Shown here: piece by piece, positions 29,232 through 38,720 of the stretch | Position numbering within the stretch: the stretch's first letter is position 1 | How the letters are laid out: every line of letters begins with the position of its first letter | Source of the DNA: Neobacillus niacini | Lineage (GTDB): Bacteria > Bacillota > Bacilli > Bacillales > Cytobacillaceae | Reading direction: 5' to 3' | Assembly (NCBI RefSeq): GCF_030817595.1 | Contig: NZ_JAUSZN010000001.1 | Span: 6,188,001 to 6,252,000, forward strand | DNA: 64,000 bases | Notes under the pieces: generated by a model | What the model was told of the DNA's origin: nothing | The model's input: only the letters and a program-made list of their open reading frames with translations | The model's database searches: none | Position numbers and translations under genes: made by a program

Positions 29232-30208
29232 TGAATACAAACATACAAACGTCTAGTCCAATTGTAGTTTCGTTCAAGGATCGTTCAAAAAAGATTTTTA
29301 ATCAGCTGGGCATGTTAATCATTCTTGCTTTATTGATAATCATTATGATGGTTTTTGCACCAAATTTTACGGATTCAAGTAATATCTTAAACGTATTGAA
29401 GCAAAGCTCGATTACTGCCATCCTAGCAGCTGGGATGACCCTCGTTATATTAACAGGCGGCATTGATTTGTCGGTAGGCTCAACCTTAGCGTTGACAGGT
29501 GTCATCTCTGTATTACTTTCGAACGCAGGAATTCCTCCTGTTGTGGCTATGTTAGCAGGTGCAGCAGTTGGATATGTGGCAGGGGCCATAAATGGTTTTT
29601 TAACAGCTGTTCCCAAATTGCCATCTTTTATCGTGACACTTGGTAGTATGACCTACCTGAGAGGTTTGGCCTATGTTATAACGGGGGGATATCCTGTCGT
29701 TTTGGCATCAGAGCAATTCAAGTTCATAGGAGCAGGTAAAATTCTTGGGATACCTACCCCTATTTATGTCATGTTAATTGTTTATATCATAATGTTCATC
29801 GTTTTGAAATACACAATGTTCGGACGACACGTTTATGCGATTGGTGGTAATGAGGAAGCAGCGCATCTTACAGGAATTAAGGTTAATCGAACATTGATCC
29901 ATGTCTATTCCATTAGTGGCTTGCTCGCAGGTATAAGTGGTGTTGTTATGGCAGGACGATTGTTTTCAGGGCAGCCCATGGTAGGTATTGCATTTGAGCT
30001 GGACGCGATAGCAGCTGTTGTTCTTGGGGGCACTAGTTTTGTAGGTGGCCGTGGCCGAATCCAAGGTACGATCATCGGGGTTTTAATTGTAGCCGTATTA
30101 ACAAATGGAATGACCTTGCTTAACGTTGATTTTTACTGGCAACAAGTTGTAAAAGGCATAGTTATCGTTATTGCCGTATTACTTGATAGATTACGCAGCA
30201 GAACATAA
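29228..30208 (+). CDS. sugar ABC transporter permease, RbsC-like (CUT2)
   Basis: 326 residues with about eight to ten membrane segments. Family blocks: GGIDLSVGSTLALTG, NGFLTAVPKLPSFIVTLG, YAIGGNEEAAHLTGI and AAVVLGGTSFVGGRGRI. Start is the ATG overlapping the rbsA-like stop codon or the next ATG at 29231, whose spacing to GGAGAGG is better. It completes a self-contained importer with its own ATPase, unlike the two CUT1 importers of the island. Confidence 0.93.
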   Translation: MMNTNIQTSSPIVVSFKDRSKKIFNQLGMLIILALLIIIMMVFAPNFTDSSNILNVLKQSSITAILAAGMTLVILTGGIDLSVGSTLALTGVISVLLSNAGIPPVVAMLAGAAVGYVAGAINGFLTAVPKLPSFIVTLGSMTYLRGLAYVITGGYPVVLASEQFKFIGAGKILGIPTPIYVMLIVYIIMFIVLKYTMFGRHVYAIGGNEEAAHLTGIKVNRTLIHVYSISGLLAGISGVVMAGRLFSGQPMVGIAFELDAIAAVVLGGTSFVGGRGRIQGTIIGVLIVAVLTNGMTLLNVDFYWQQVVKGIVIVIAVLLDRLRSRT

Positions 30209-30229
30209 CTTCGATTAAAATCAATCACA

Positions 30230-30255
30230 AAGCCAGAAGAGCCTCCTTCTGGCTT
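30230..30255 (+). terminator. terminator-like hairpin after the CUT2 importer
   Basis: AAGCCAGAAG and CTTCTGGCTT form a 10-bp stem; only a weak AAAGTTT tail follows. Confidence 0.55.
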
Positions 30256-30324
30256 AAAGTTTCTACTAAATCAGAGAGATTCACATATAAGAGGAGTTTT
30301 TATGATATGAAGAGTTGAAGAATA

Positions 30325-30486
30325 ATGATTACTGATAAAGTATTAGTAAACATGGGTATTAAACAATGGGCCAAACAAAAGAGTGAAATAACAAAAATTA
30401 CTCCGAATATTGCTGATTTTAGTTATTTATTTTTAATCTGGGAACAAAATAATATGGGAGCAAATAAAATTTTATGTATGGGCTGA
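30325..30486 (+). CDS. orphan 53-codon reading frame, possibly a gene remnant
   Basis: In the 519-bp gap between the CUT2 permease and the lacI gene, ATG 30325 opens a frame to TGA 30486 (starts MITDKVLVNMGIKQWAKQK). I do not recognise it, the ribosome site is weak, and no domain can be named. It may be the residue of a lost gene. The rest of the gap holds the hairpin above and the operator-promoter region below. Confidence 0.2.
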   Translation: MITDKVLVNMGIKQWAKQKSEITKITPNIADFSYLFLIWEQNNMGANKILCMG

Positions 30487-30627
30487 CTTTGACAGAATAC
30501 AAAAATTAGATGCAAAACTGAAAGAACATCTTTCTACGTTTCTAATGATCAGGACGGTGTTGCAGAGGCATAAAAAAAATTCATCCTTTCATAAAATATA
30601 AATTATTTTATTTTTCTGAAAAAAACG

Positions 30628-30683
30628 TTGAAACGTTTCCAATGTGGTGATAATATAGGTTTATGGAAATGGTGAAACGTTTC
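30628..30683 (+). promoter_or_regulatory. lacI promoter with two identical operators (O1, O2)
   Basis: TTGAAA (30628), 17 bp, TAATAT (30651) is the promoter. GAAACGTTTC occurs at 30630-30639, overlapping the -35 box, and again at 30674-30683, downstream of the likely start. The two sites are 44 bp apart, about four helical turns. This is an autorepression layout for the LacI-family gene 45 bp downstream. Confidence 0.8.
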
Positions 30684-30727
30684 CAAAATAAGAAAAATAA
30701 AATTGTTTTATTAATGGAGGTATAGTA

Positions 30728-31702
30728 GTGCCAAGTATTAAAGATGTTGCGGAACTAGCAGGAGTGGGTGTTGGCACTGTTTCACGAGTCATTAACAATC
30801 ATCCGGCTGTAAAGTCCGAAACACGTAAGAAAGTAAATGCGGCCATCAAACAATTAAATTATATTCCAAACGAAGTAGCAAGAAACTTTAAAATGCAAAA
30901 ATCAACAATGGTTGCATTATTGCTTCCGAGTATATGGCATCCATTTTTCTCGGAACTTGCCTATTATATAGAAGATGAGCTGGATCGAGAAGGCTATAAA
31001 TTGATGCTTTGCAATAGTGGTGGCAGGCCAGACAAGGAGCTTTATTATTTAGATATGCTCAATCAGAATAAAGTAGCCGGTATTATAGGAATTACCTATA
31101 ATGATATAGAAGATAGTGTCAGTACAGATATTCCGATTATTAGCTTGGACCGGCATTTGGGAAAAAAAATCACTTGCGTCACTTCTGATAACTATACAGG
31201 CGGTAGAATTGCTTTACAGGAGCTAGTGAAGGCCGGGGCTACAAAAGTGGCTTACTTAGGAGTAACCAGTTCAGCTTATAGTGAAGTTCTACTAAGGAAG
31301 TCAGGTTTTATTGATGAGGCAAAAATACAAGGGATCGAATTTAGTACCTATGAGGAACATGATGAAGTATATGCAGACGATTCATTCTTTGAAAATTTCT
31401 TTAATCTGCCTCACCACCGGAACGTAAATGGAATATTTGCTAATACTGATATACTTGCTGCTAAATATATTGATAAAGCTAAGCTATATGGATTACGAAC
31501 TCCAGAGGATGTTAAAGTAATCGGATATGATGGTATTCAAGATAATAAACTGTTTCGTCCTATTTTATCTACGATTCGACAGCCAGTCGAAGAAATGGCA
31601 AGGATGTCTGTAAAACTACTCTTAAGAAAGATTGAGGGTGAATTGTTAGAGCAAGAGATTTATCGAATACCTGTCAAGTATAGAAGAGGAGAAACGACGT
31701 AG
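30728..31702 (+). CDS. LacI-family transcriptional regulator of the fructan operon
   Basis: 324 residues. N-terminal helix-turn-helix with hinge (SIKDVAELAGVGVGTVSRVI) and a PBP-like effector domain (from ~60; IISLDRHLGKKI, NGIFANTDILAAKYI, TIRQPVEEMARMSV). GTG start with GGAGG 7 bp upstream. Palindromes GAAACGTTTC flank the gene on both sides, two copies each, so it very probably represses both itself and the downstream importer-hydrolase operon. The effector is likely a fructo-oligosaccharide or fructose phosphate (inference). Confidence 0.9.
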   Translation: MPSIKDVAELAGVGVGTVSRVINNHPAVKSETRKKVNAAIKQLNYIPNEVARNFKMQKSTMVALLLPSIWHPFFSELAYYIEDELDREGYKLMLCNSGGRPDKELYYLDMLNQNKVAGIIGITYNDIEDSVSTDIPIISLDRHLGKKITCVTSDNYTGGRIALQELVKAGATKVAYLGVTSSAYSEVLLRKSGFIDEAKIQGIEFSTYEEHDEVYADDSFFENFFNLPHHRNVNGIFANTDILAAKYIDKAKLYGLRTPEDVKVIGYDGIQDNKLFRPILSTIRQPVEEMARMSVKLLLRKIEGELLEQEIYRIPVKYRRGETT

Positions 31703-31726
31703 GTTTTTATTTTTTGGTCTTTAATG

Positions 31727-31831
31727 GAAACGTTTCAATTTGCCAGGATTGTAGATTGAGCGAGTACATTTTATAAAATGTAAGAATAACATTAAAGACC
31801 AATTTTTTTTATTTCACTTTGGAAACGTTTC
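31727..31831 (+). promoter_or_regulatory. fructan operon promoter with two identical operators (O3, O4)
   Basis: GAAACGTTTC at 31727-31736 and at 31822-31831 bracket a promoter TTGTAG (31749), 17 bp, TATAAA (31772). The sites are 95 bp apart, about nine helical turns, suited to looping by a LacI-type tetramer. The first importer gene starts at 31887. Confidence 0.8.
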
Positions 31832-31886
31832 AAAAATGATAAGAGGCGAAGAAATAACAAAATAAACGTGAAAGTGAGGCAAGGAT

Positions 31887-32843
31887 ATGGAAATGGCAAG
31901 GAAGGCAAATTCTGTTATCGATTCAGCTGCCAAAGTAAAAAGAGGATTAAAGTTTAAAAAGATCTTTAGTAATTACCAGCTCTACTTATTTCTATTACCC
32001 GCATTAATTTATTTTATTGTTTTTCATTACCTCCCAATGTATGGCATTCTAATTGCATTTAAAGATTTTGTAGCCACAAAAGGGATTATGGGAAGTCCGT
32101 GGGTAGGATTTAAACATTTTGAAAGGTTTTTTGAATCCTTTCAATTTTGGACACTGATTAAAAATACACTGGGGCTCAGTGTGGTCCAATTAATCGTTGG
32201 TTTTCCGCTACCGATATTCCTTGCACTTATGTTAAATCAAATTAGAAGCGAGAAATACAAACGTTTTGTTCAAACGGTAGTATATGCGCCGCATTTTATC
32301 TCGGTAGTAGTGTTAGCAGGAATGATCTTTGTATTCTTTTCAAATAACGGTTTGATTAATAATATTATTCTGTTATTTGGTGGAGATCCGATATCGTTTA
32401 TGGCAAAACCAGAATGGTTTAAACCATTATACATAGCATCCGGAGTCTGGCAGGAAACAGGATGGGCAGCGATTATTTACCTGGCTGCACTTGCAGGGGT
32501 CAGCCCTGAACTACATGAAGCAGCAGTAATGGATGGAGCAAATAAATGGCAGCGCATCTTTCATGTTGATATACCAGCCATTATGCCAACTGCCGTTATA
32601 TTATTAATCCTGTCCGTTGGCGGCATTATGAATATCGGTTTTGAGAAGGCCTACCTTTTACAAACACCTATGAACCAGCCATCTGCAGAAATCATTCCAA
32701 CGTATGTATACAAAATGGGGTTACAACAAGCACAATATAGTTTCGCTGCTGCAGTAGGATTATTTAATGCAGTGATAAACTTAATTTTATTAATAGCGGT
32801 AAATAAGTTCGCGAAAAAATTATCAGGGACAGGATTATGGTAA
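31887..32843 (+). CDS. oligosaccharide ABC transporter permease 1 (LplB/CUT1 type)
   Basis: 318 residues with six membrane segments after a basic N-terminus. The family start YLFLLPALIYFIVFHYLPMY and the EAA loop (LHEAAVMDGANKWQRIFHVD) are clear. This subgroup (LplB/YtcP) imports oligosaccharides, including products of secreted polysaccharide hydrolases. It is the first gene behind the operator-promoter region and pairs with the next gene. Confidence 0.92.
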   Translation: MEMARKANSVIDSAAKVKRGLKFKKIFSNYQLYLFLLPALIYFIVFHYLPMYGILIAFKDFVATKGIMGSPWVGFKHFERFFESFQFWTLIKNTLGLSVVQLIVGFPLPIFLALMLNQIRSEKYKRFVQTVVYAPHFISVVVLAGMIFVFFSNNGLINNIILLFGGDPISFMAKPEWFKPLYIASGVWQETGWAAIIYLAALAGVSPELHEAAVMDGANKWQRIFHVDIPAIMPTAVILLILSVGGIMNIGFEKAYLLQTPMNQPSAEIIPTYVYKMGLQQAQYSFAAAVGLFNAVINLILLIAVNKFAKKLSGTGLW

Positions 32844-32858
32844 GGGGGTGCAACGATT

Positions 32859-33773
32859 ATGAGTTTACTAGCTTTGAAGAATAAGAAGATTACTAGGGGA
32901 TCGAAGGAAGACAGGGTCTTTGATATCATCAATGTTTTCTTAACAGCGATGATCTTAATATTGGTAGTGTACCCTTTGTATTTTATCGTCATTGCCTCAT
33001 TTAGTGATCCTAATATGATTTACGAAGGGAAGGTATGGTTATTGCCGAAGGAAATCACTTTCGAAGGATACGAAAGGATATTCAGAGACAGTAAGATTTG
33101 GCTCGGTTATAAAAACTCAATTATCTATACGGTTGTTGGTACGTTCGTAAATGTAGCATTCACTTTAATGGCTGCTTACGCCTTATCTCGAAAAGATTTA
33201 TATGGAAGAAACGTGTTCATGTTCTTATTTCTGATGACGATGTTTTTCTCAGGAGGATTAATTCCTACTTATTTAATAGTAAAAAATTTAGGCTTGCTGA
33301 ATACCATGTGGGCGTTGATATTACCAAAGGCAGTAGCCGTTTGGAATGTGATTGTAGCCAAAACCTATTTTGAGACCAGCATTCCAAATGAACTATTAGA
33401 AGCGGCAAAAATGGACGGATGTTCCGATGCGAAATTTTTCGCGAAGATTGTCCTGCCACTATCCAAACCGATTGTTGCCGTAATGGTGTTATTCTATGCA
33501 GTTGGCCACTGGAATTCCTATTTTGATGCACTAATCTACTTGAATAATGAAAACTTATATCCGCTGCAGTTAATATTACGAAATATCTTAATTCAAAATC
33601 AGGCATCAACCATGATGATTAGTGATCTAGATTCGTTAGCAGCGAAGCAAAGAGTTTCTGAATTGATTAAATATGGTGTAATTATTGTTGCTTCTGTTCC
33701 GCTCTTAATCGTATATCCTTTTGTCCAAAAGTATTTTGTTAAAGGTGTTATGATTGGCGGAATTAAAGGTTAA
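32859..33773 (+). CDS. oligosaccharide ABC transporter permease 2 (LplC/CUT1 type)
   Basis: 304 residues, six membrane segments. EAA loop LLEAAKMDGCSDAKFFAKIV; C-terminus PLLIVYPFVQKYFVKGVMIG GIKG is the standard end of the group. AAGGGGG ribosome site 15 bp after the previous gene. No ATP-binding gene lies in this operon, so it must use a shared ATPase encoded elsewhere (MsmX-like, by analogy with B. subtilis). Confidence 0.92.
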   Translation: MSLLALKNKKITRGSKEDRVFDIINVFLTAMILILVVYPLYFIVIASFSDPNMIYEGKVWLLPKEITFEGYERIFRDSKIWLGYKNSIIYTVVGTFVNVAFTLMAAYALSRKDLYGRNVFMFLFLMTMFFSGGLIPTYLIVKNLGLLNTMWALILPKAVAVWNVIVAKTYFETSIPNELLEAAKMDGCSDAKFFAKIVLPLSKPIVAVMVLFYAVGHWNSYFDALIYLNNENLYPLQLILRNILIQNQASTMMISDLDSLAAKQRVSELIKYGVIIVASVPLLIVYPFVQKYFVKGVMIGGIKG

Positions 33774-33806
33774 TACAAAAACTTATAAAATTGAGGGGGA
33801 ACCAAA

Positions 33807-35444
33807 ATGCTTAAATCGATGAAAAAAAGAATGGTGAAGAACAAGAAGAGAGTATCAATGGCTTTGGTTTTAGGATTAACTGCATCGCTCGCTTTGACTG
33901 GATGTACCAACAATGAGTCCGCAGGATCAGATAAAGCAGAAAAGGTAGCCTTTAATGAAACAGGTTTACCGATTGTTGATAAACAAGTTACGTTAAACAT
34001 TGTTTCACCAAAGGCAGCCTTAGCACCTGATTATTCAGAAATGGTCATATTTGACCGACTTCAAGAAGCAACGAACGTTAAGATTAAATGGAATAATATC
34101 CCTGGAGATGGATATCAAGAAAAGAAAAATTTAATGCTGGCAAGTGGCGACCTGCCAGATGCGTTCTATGCGTCAGGATTTAGTGATCATGACCTCATAC
34201 AGTATGGTCAGAATGGTACTATTATACCACTAGAAGATTTAATCGACAAATATGCACCTAATTTAAAGAAACTATTTGAGCAAAGACCGGATTTGAAAAA
34301 AGTTGTAACCGCACCAGATGGCCATATTTATTCCTTACCACGTGCGGAAGAAATGGATTTAGTTGGAATGCCTAATATTATGTTTATTAATAAAGTTTGG
34401 TTAGATAAACTTGGTCTTGCAATGCCAACAACATTGGAAGAATACCATGATGTGTTAAAAGCATTTAAAGAAAAGGATCCGAACGGTAACGGAAAGCAAG
34501 ACGAAATTGGATTAACTTTCTGGTATAACGGCTGGTGTGGTAATGAGGGAGATCTAATTGGTTTATTTGGCTTGCCAGATTCACCTTTTGAAGCGGATCA
34601 CCGCGTCGTGAGAGATGGAAAAGTTATTTATGCAGCTGTACAGCCAGAATTTAAAGAAGCAATCAACTATTACAATGGCTGGGTGAAGGAAGGTCTCATT
34701 GACCCCGAGGTTGTAACACAAAAAACGGAACAATTATTTGCCAAAGGGAAGACTGAAGATCCAACATTAGGCTCTTTCATCTGGTGGGAAAATACCGAAG
34801 TAGTCGGAACGGATCGAGTGAAAGATTACGTTGTTTTACCTCCATTAAAAGGGAAAGATGGCAAGATTGTCATTGGCCGTTCCAATTATTCTGAGTATGG
34901 CAGAGATGCATTTGTAGTTACGTCAGCGAACAAAAACCCTGAGCTAACTATGCGTTGGGTGGATGAATTGTATGAACCGAAAATGTCTGCCCAAGTTAAC
35001 TGGGGTCCAATCGGTGAAATTTATGAGGAAGATGGAAATGGTATGTTAGTAAATAAAGAACTTCCTGCCGGCGTTGCAATGGGTGAATTGCGTCAGAAGG
35101 TTGCTCCAGGTGGGCCATTTGTAGTCTTGAAAGAGCACTTTGGCAGTGTGGTAGACATGGAGCCAAGGGCAAAAGAGAGATTAGCAATTCTTGATGAGTA
35201 TTACAAACCACATATGGTTCAAGAAAACTATCCATCTATTTTCTTTAGCCCGGAAGAGCTTGAAATTATTAACACGATTGAGCCAGAGATCAAAACATTT
35301 GTGAAACAAAAAGAAGCTCAATGGTTGATAGAGGGTGGAATTGAGAAAGAATGGGATGACTATGTTGAGCAATTAAACGATATGGGACTTGAAAAGTTAA
35401 TGGACGTTTACCAAAAAGGCTTAGATCGTTATAACAAACAATAA
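33807..35444 (+). CDS. oligosaccharide ABC transporter substrate-binding lipoprotein (LplA type)
   Basis: 545 residues. A long basic N-region leads into the lipobox LALTGC with Cys 33. The mature part is a large type 1 extracellular solute-binding protein (SGDLPDAFYASG, PRAEEMDLVGMPNIMFINKVWLDKL split over the hinge, DPNGNGKQDEIGLTF calcium-loop-like). It delivers fructo-oligosaccharides released by the secreted hydrolase to the two permeases; ligand inferred from context. A terminator follows, which probably keeps this gene above the catabolic genes. Confidence 0.88.
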   Translation: MLKSMKKRMVKNKKRVSMALVLGLTASLALTGCTNNESAGSDKAEKVAFNETGLPIVDKQVTLNIVSPKAALAPDYSEMVIFDRLQEATNVKIKWNNIPGDGYQEKKNLMLASGDLPDAFYASGFSDHDLIQYGQNGTIIPLEDLIDKYAPNLKKLFEQRPDLKKVVTAPDGHIYSLPRAEEMDLVGMPNIMFINKVWLDKLGLAMPTTLEEYHDVLKAFKEKDPNGNGKQDEIGLTFWYNGWCGNEGDLIGLFGLPDSPFEADHRVVRDGKVIYAAVQPEFKEAINYYNGWVKEGLIDPEVVTQKTEQLFAKGKTEDPTLGSFIWWENTEVVGTDRVKDYVVLPPLKGKDGKIVIGRSNYSEYGRDAFVVTSANKNPELTMRWVDELYEPKMSAQVNWGPIGEIYEEDGNGMLVNKELPAGVAMGELRQKVAPGGPFVVLKEHFGSVVDMEPRAKERLAILDEYYKPHMVQENYPSIFFSPEELEIINTIEPEIKTFVKQKEAQWLIEGGIEKEWDDYVEQLNDMGLEKLMDVYQKGLDRYNKQ

Positions 35445-35451
35445 TTCTAAT

Positions 35452-35486
35452 AAAGCCAGACACCCTTCCCGTCTGGCTTTTCTTTC
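35452..35486 (+). terminator. terminator after the LplA-type gene
   Basis: AAAGCCAGAC and GTCTGGCTTT form a perfect 10-bp stem with a 9-base loop, then TCTTTC. It may be leaky because the downstream genes have no clear promoter of their own. Confidence 0.75.
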
Positions 35487-35511
35487 AAAAAGCAGAAAAA
35501 GGATGATTGAT

Positions 35512-36478
35512 ATGTATGATGTAACGGCTTTAGGAGAATTATTAATTGATTTCACACCTTCAGGTCATTCTGAACAAGGAAATAGCCTATTTGAAACAAA
35601 CCCTGGCACGAGCACCAGCCAATGTATTGGTTGCACTTTCTAGATTAAATATGAAAACGGCGTTTATCGGGAAGGTGGGTAACGACCAATTTGGCCACAT
35701 GTTGAAGAGTGTTCTACAGGGCCAAAACATTGATACTAGCCATCTCTTATTCTCTGAAAAGGTTAATACAACACTAGCATTTGTTCATTTAGACGAGCAA
35801 GGGGACCGGTCATTTAGTTTTTACCGAAATCCTGGGGCTGATATTATGCTCGAGAAAAATGAAATCAGTGAGGAAAAGATAAAGCAATCCCGGATTTTTC
35901 ATTTCGGATCGTTATCATTAACAAATGAGCCATCAGCAACAGCTACTTATACTGCGTTGGAATTTGCAAAAAAACATAAGGTATTGATTTCATATGACCC
36001 TAATTTGCGTACCCCTTTATGGCGATCGATTGATGAGGCTAAGCAGCAGATAAAAAAAGGATTTGAGTATGCAGATCTCGTGAAACTATCTGAAGAAGAG
36101 CTAGAATTTTTAACTGGCCAACATGATGTGACAAAAGGGACACATATTTTACAAGAAAAGTATGGTACATCTGTCATCTTTGTTACCTTAGGACCGAATG
36201 GCTGTTTTTATAGAAATAAAAATGTCTACGGCCGCAAAAATGGATTCCAAGTAAATGTAGTCGATACAACGGGAGCAGGGGATGCCTTCGTTGGCGGTGC
36301 ATTATATAAGATTCTTACTTTGAAAAAACCCGTAAATCTATTAGAGCATACGGATTTTGAAGATATTGTTACGTTTGCGAATGCAATGGGAGCACTTACT
36401 ACAGAGGGGAAAGGTGGAATACCAAGTTTCCCATCAATGGAACGACTCGTTGACTTTTTGAAAAAGAATAATAGTTAA
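35512..36478 (+). pseudogene. fructokinase (PfkB family), broken by a +1 frameshift
   Basis: Frame 1 from ATG 35512 begins MYDVTALGELLIDFTPSG and reaches NPG at ~35607, then runs out at a stop near 35641. The continuation APANVLVALSRLNMK is in frame 2 and runs to 36478. One extra base in GGCACGAGC (about 35607-35610) inside the conserved NPGGAPAN motif explains the shift. Without it the protein would be 321 residues, normal for fructokinase, with the ATP-site signature VVDTTGAGDAFVGG near the C-terminus. As written the gene cannot make active enzyme. Either a real mutation or a sequencing error. It would phosphorylate fructose released by the GH32 enzymes. Confidence 0.88.
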
Positions 36479-36520
36479 TTTCTTCGGAATGACTATTAAT
36501 GAGAGGAAGACCGAAATAAT

Positions 36521-38011
36521 ATGAATAACGTCATAGAAAAACAAAATTATATAGAAAAATACCGTCCACAATTTCATTTTTCACCAGAGAGTAATTGGAT
36601 GAATGACCCGAATGGGATGGTGTACTATAACGGGGAATATCATTTATTTTATCAATATCATCCCAATGGAACTACATGGGGGCCAATGCATTGGGGCCAT
36701 GCTGTAAGTAAAGATCTCGTTCACTGGGAACACCTTCCGATTGGCTTGGCACCAGATGAACATGGAATGATATTTTCAGGTAGTGCCGTCGTGGATTGGA
36801 AAGACTCTAGTGGCTTCTTTGATGGTAAATCAGGACTAGTGGCAATCTTTACTCATGCAGATACTTACCCTGATTCTAATCGACCAAGACAACGTCAGAG
36901 TCTTGCTTATAGTAAAGATAATGGACGTACTTGGGTGAAATATGAAGGAAACCCTGTTCTAACAGAAGAAAGTATAACCGATTTTCGTGATCCAAAAGTA
37001 TTCTGGCACTATGAAACCAATAAATGGATAATGGTGTTAGCTGCAGGCCAAGCCATAAGAATTTATACTTCAAAAAACTTAACGTCATGGGATTTTGCCA
37101 GTGAGTTTGGTGAAGGTCATGGCTCCCATCAGGGTGTATGGGAGTGTCCTGACCTATTTCAATTACCTGTTGATGGTAATTCAGGTCAGAAAAAGTGGGT
37201 ACTATTTGTTAGTATAGGTGATAATCCAAGCTTACAGGAAGGCTCTAGAACGCAATATTTTATTGGTAATTTTGATGGTAATACCTTTGTAAATGATAAC
37301 TCACCGGAAACGATACTATGGATTGACCATGGTCGTGATAATTATGCAGGAGTTAGCTGGTCTGATGTTCCAGCCGAAGACGGGAGAAGGATCTATATTG
37401 GCTGGATGAGTAACTGGCGCTATGCAAATGTAACTCCTACAAAAGAATGGAGAAGTGCAATGACGATTCCAAGAGTTATTGCACTTAAGACAACGGATGA
37501 AGGAATTCGTCTAATACAAACTCCAATTCGTGAAATTCAGGGTCTTCGTAATGAAAATACTTCATTCCGAAACGAAGTCGTAGTACCTGGGTTAAATCTA
37601 TTATCAAATGTAGAGAATAATACATTCGAGATCATTGCAGAATTTGAAATTGGATCTGCAACCGAATTTGGGTTTAAGGTTTGTAAGCAAAACAACGAAG
37701 AAACGATTATTGGGTATGATGTCGAAAGAAAAAAATTCTTTGTGGATCGAACAAAATCGGGAGAGGCTGCTTTCCATGAATCATTCGCAGGAAAACATGA
37801 GAGTACTCAGGGATCACAAAATACAAGGATAAAATTTCATGTTTTTGTTGATCGGTCTTCAATAGAATTGTTTGGAAACGACGGGGAGTCCGTAATGACT
37901 GACTTGATCTTTCCAAAAGAAGAAAATAAACAAATGGAACTATTTGTGAAAAATGGTGAAGTTAAGTTACATTCGTTAGAGTTATATATTTTAAAATCAA
38001 TTTGGCGGTAA
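36521..38011 (+). CDS. intracellular GH32 beta-fructosidase (levanase/sucrase type)
   Basis: 496 residues without a signal peptide. Five-bladed propeller with nucleophile D29 in WMNDPNG, transition-state Asp 157 in FRDPKVFW and acid/base E208 in WECPD, then a C-terminal beta-sandwich (FHVFVDRSSIELFGNDG). It should release fructose from imported sucrose, levan- or inulin-type oligosaccharides in the cytoplasm. It lies 42 bp after the fructokinase gene, in the LacI-controlled operon. Its C-terminal region closely resembles the GH32 remnant at 49389-49652. Confidence 0.93.
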   Translation: MNNVIEKQNYIEKYRPQFHFSPESNWMNDPNGMVYYNGEYHLFYQYHPNGTTWGPMHWGHAVSKDLVHWEHLPIGLAPDEHGMIFSGSAVVDWKDSSGFFDGKSGLVAIFTHADTYPDSNRPRQRQSLAYSKDNGRTWVKYEGNPVLTEESITDFRDPKVFWHYETNKWIMVLAAGQAIRIYTSKNLTSWDFASEFGEGHGSHQGVWECPDLFQLPVDGNSGQKKWVLFVSIGDNPSLQEGSRTQYFIGNFDGNTFVNDNSPETILWIDHGRDNYAGVSWSDVPAEDGRRIYIGWMSNWRYANVTPTKEWRSAMTIPRVIALKTTDEGIRLIQTPIREIQGLRNENTSFRNEVVVPGLNLLSNVENNTFEIIAEFEIGSATEFGFKVCKQNNEETIIGYDVERKKFFVDRTKSGEAAFHESFAGKHESTQGSQNTRIKFHVFVDRSSIELFGNDGESVMTDLIFPKEENKQMELFVKNGEVKLHSLELYILKSIWR

Positions 38012-38042
38012 TTAAGAGAAATGGTAATTGGGGGATACTAGA

Positions 38043-38663
38043 ATGAAAATTTTTAATAGCAGATTATTTCAAACATTGAATACAGTTGTAGACTTATTTC
38101 TATTAAATTTCTTATGGTTCATTACTTCGCTTCCCTTAATTACCTTTTTCCCAGCTACTGCAGCATTGTTTGGTGTTGTTCGAAAACGAATTATTCAAAA
38201 CGAGACGGACGGTATGTTTAAAAATTTCTTTGCAATGTTCAAGGAAAATTTTAAACAAAGCTCAATCCTTTCGGTCCTTTGGACTGTGATCGGCATTTTC
38301 TTGTTATTTGATTATCGTCTCATTCAGCCAGAATCCTCGATTTTTCATCTTGTTCTTTATATCATCTTAGTTATTGGCATTTTGTTGTTCTGTTCGATAA
38401 CCATTTATCTTTTTCCGATTATGGTCCATTTCGAACTAAACTGGAATTGGGTTATTCGGAATGCCTTTTTCTTCTCACTTATGAATCCAGTCTTAACGAT
38501 TCTCTTATTGGTCATTGTTGGGGTATGTTTCACGCTAATCTATCTTTATCCAATTACGATATTATTCCTCGGTAGTTTCACAGCTTATGCGGTTTATTAC
38601 CTGTGCCAAATATGGTTTAATCAGGTCCTTGATTTGAAGAAATCTAACCGCAATTTGCGATAA
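38043..38663 (+). CDS. YesL-like DUF624 membrane protein
   Basis: 206 residues from ATG 38043 (GGGGGA upstream), with about five hydrophobic segments. The N-terminal FNSRLFQTLNTVVDLFLLN and TSLPLITFFPATAALFGVV match the DUF624/YesL family. These genes commonly accompany LplA/B/C-type importers and two-component systems; their biochemical role is not established. Probably an accessory of the importer upstream. Confidence 0.82.
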   Translation: MKIFNSRLFQTLNTVVDLFLLNFLWFITSLPLITFFPATAALFGVVRKRIIQNETDGMFKNFFAMFKENFKQSSILSVLWTVIGIFLLFDYRLIQPESSIFHLVLYIILVIGILLFCSITIYLFPIMVHFELNWNWVIRNAFFFSLMNPVLTILLLVIVGVCFTLIYLYPITILFLGSFTAYAVYYLCQIWFNQVLDLKKSNRNLR

Positions 38664-38720
38664 TCAACACAGCAGGAAAGAGCAAAACGTTATAAAAATT
38701 TCCCTGAAAAAGGTGATGGC

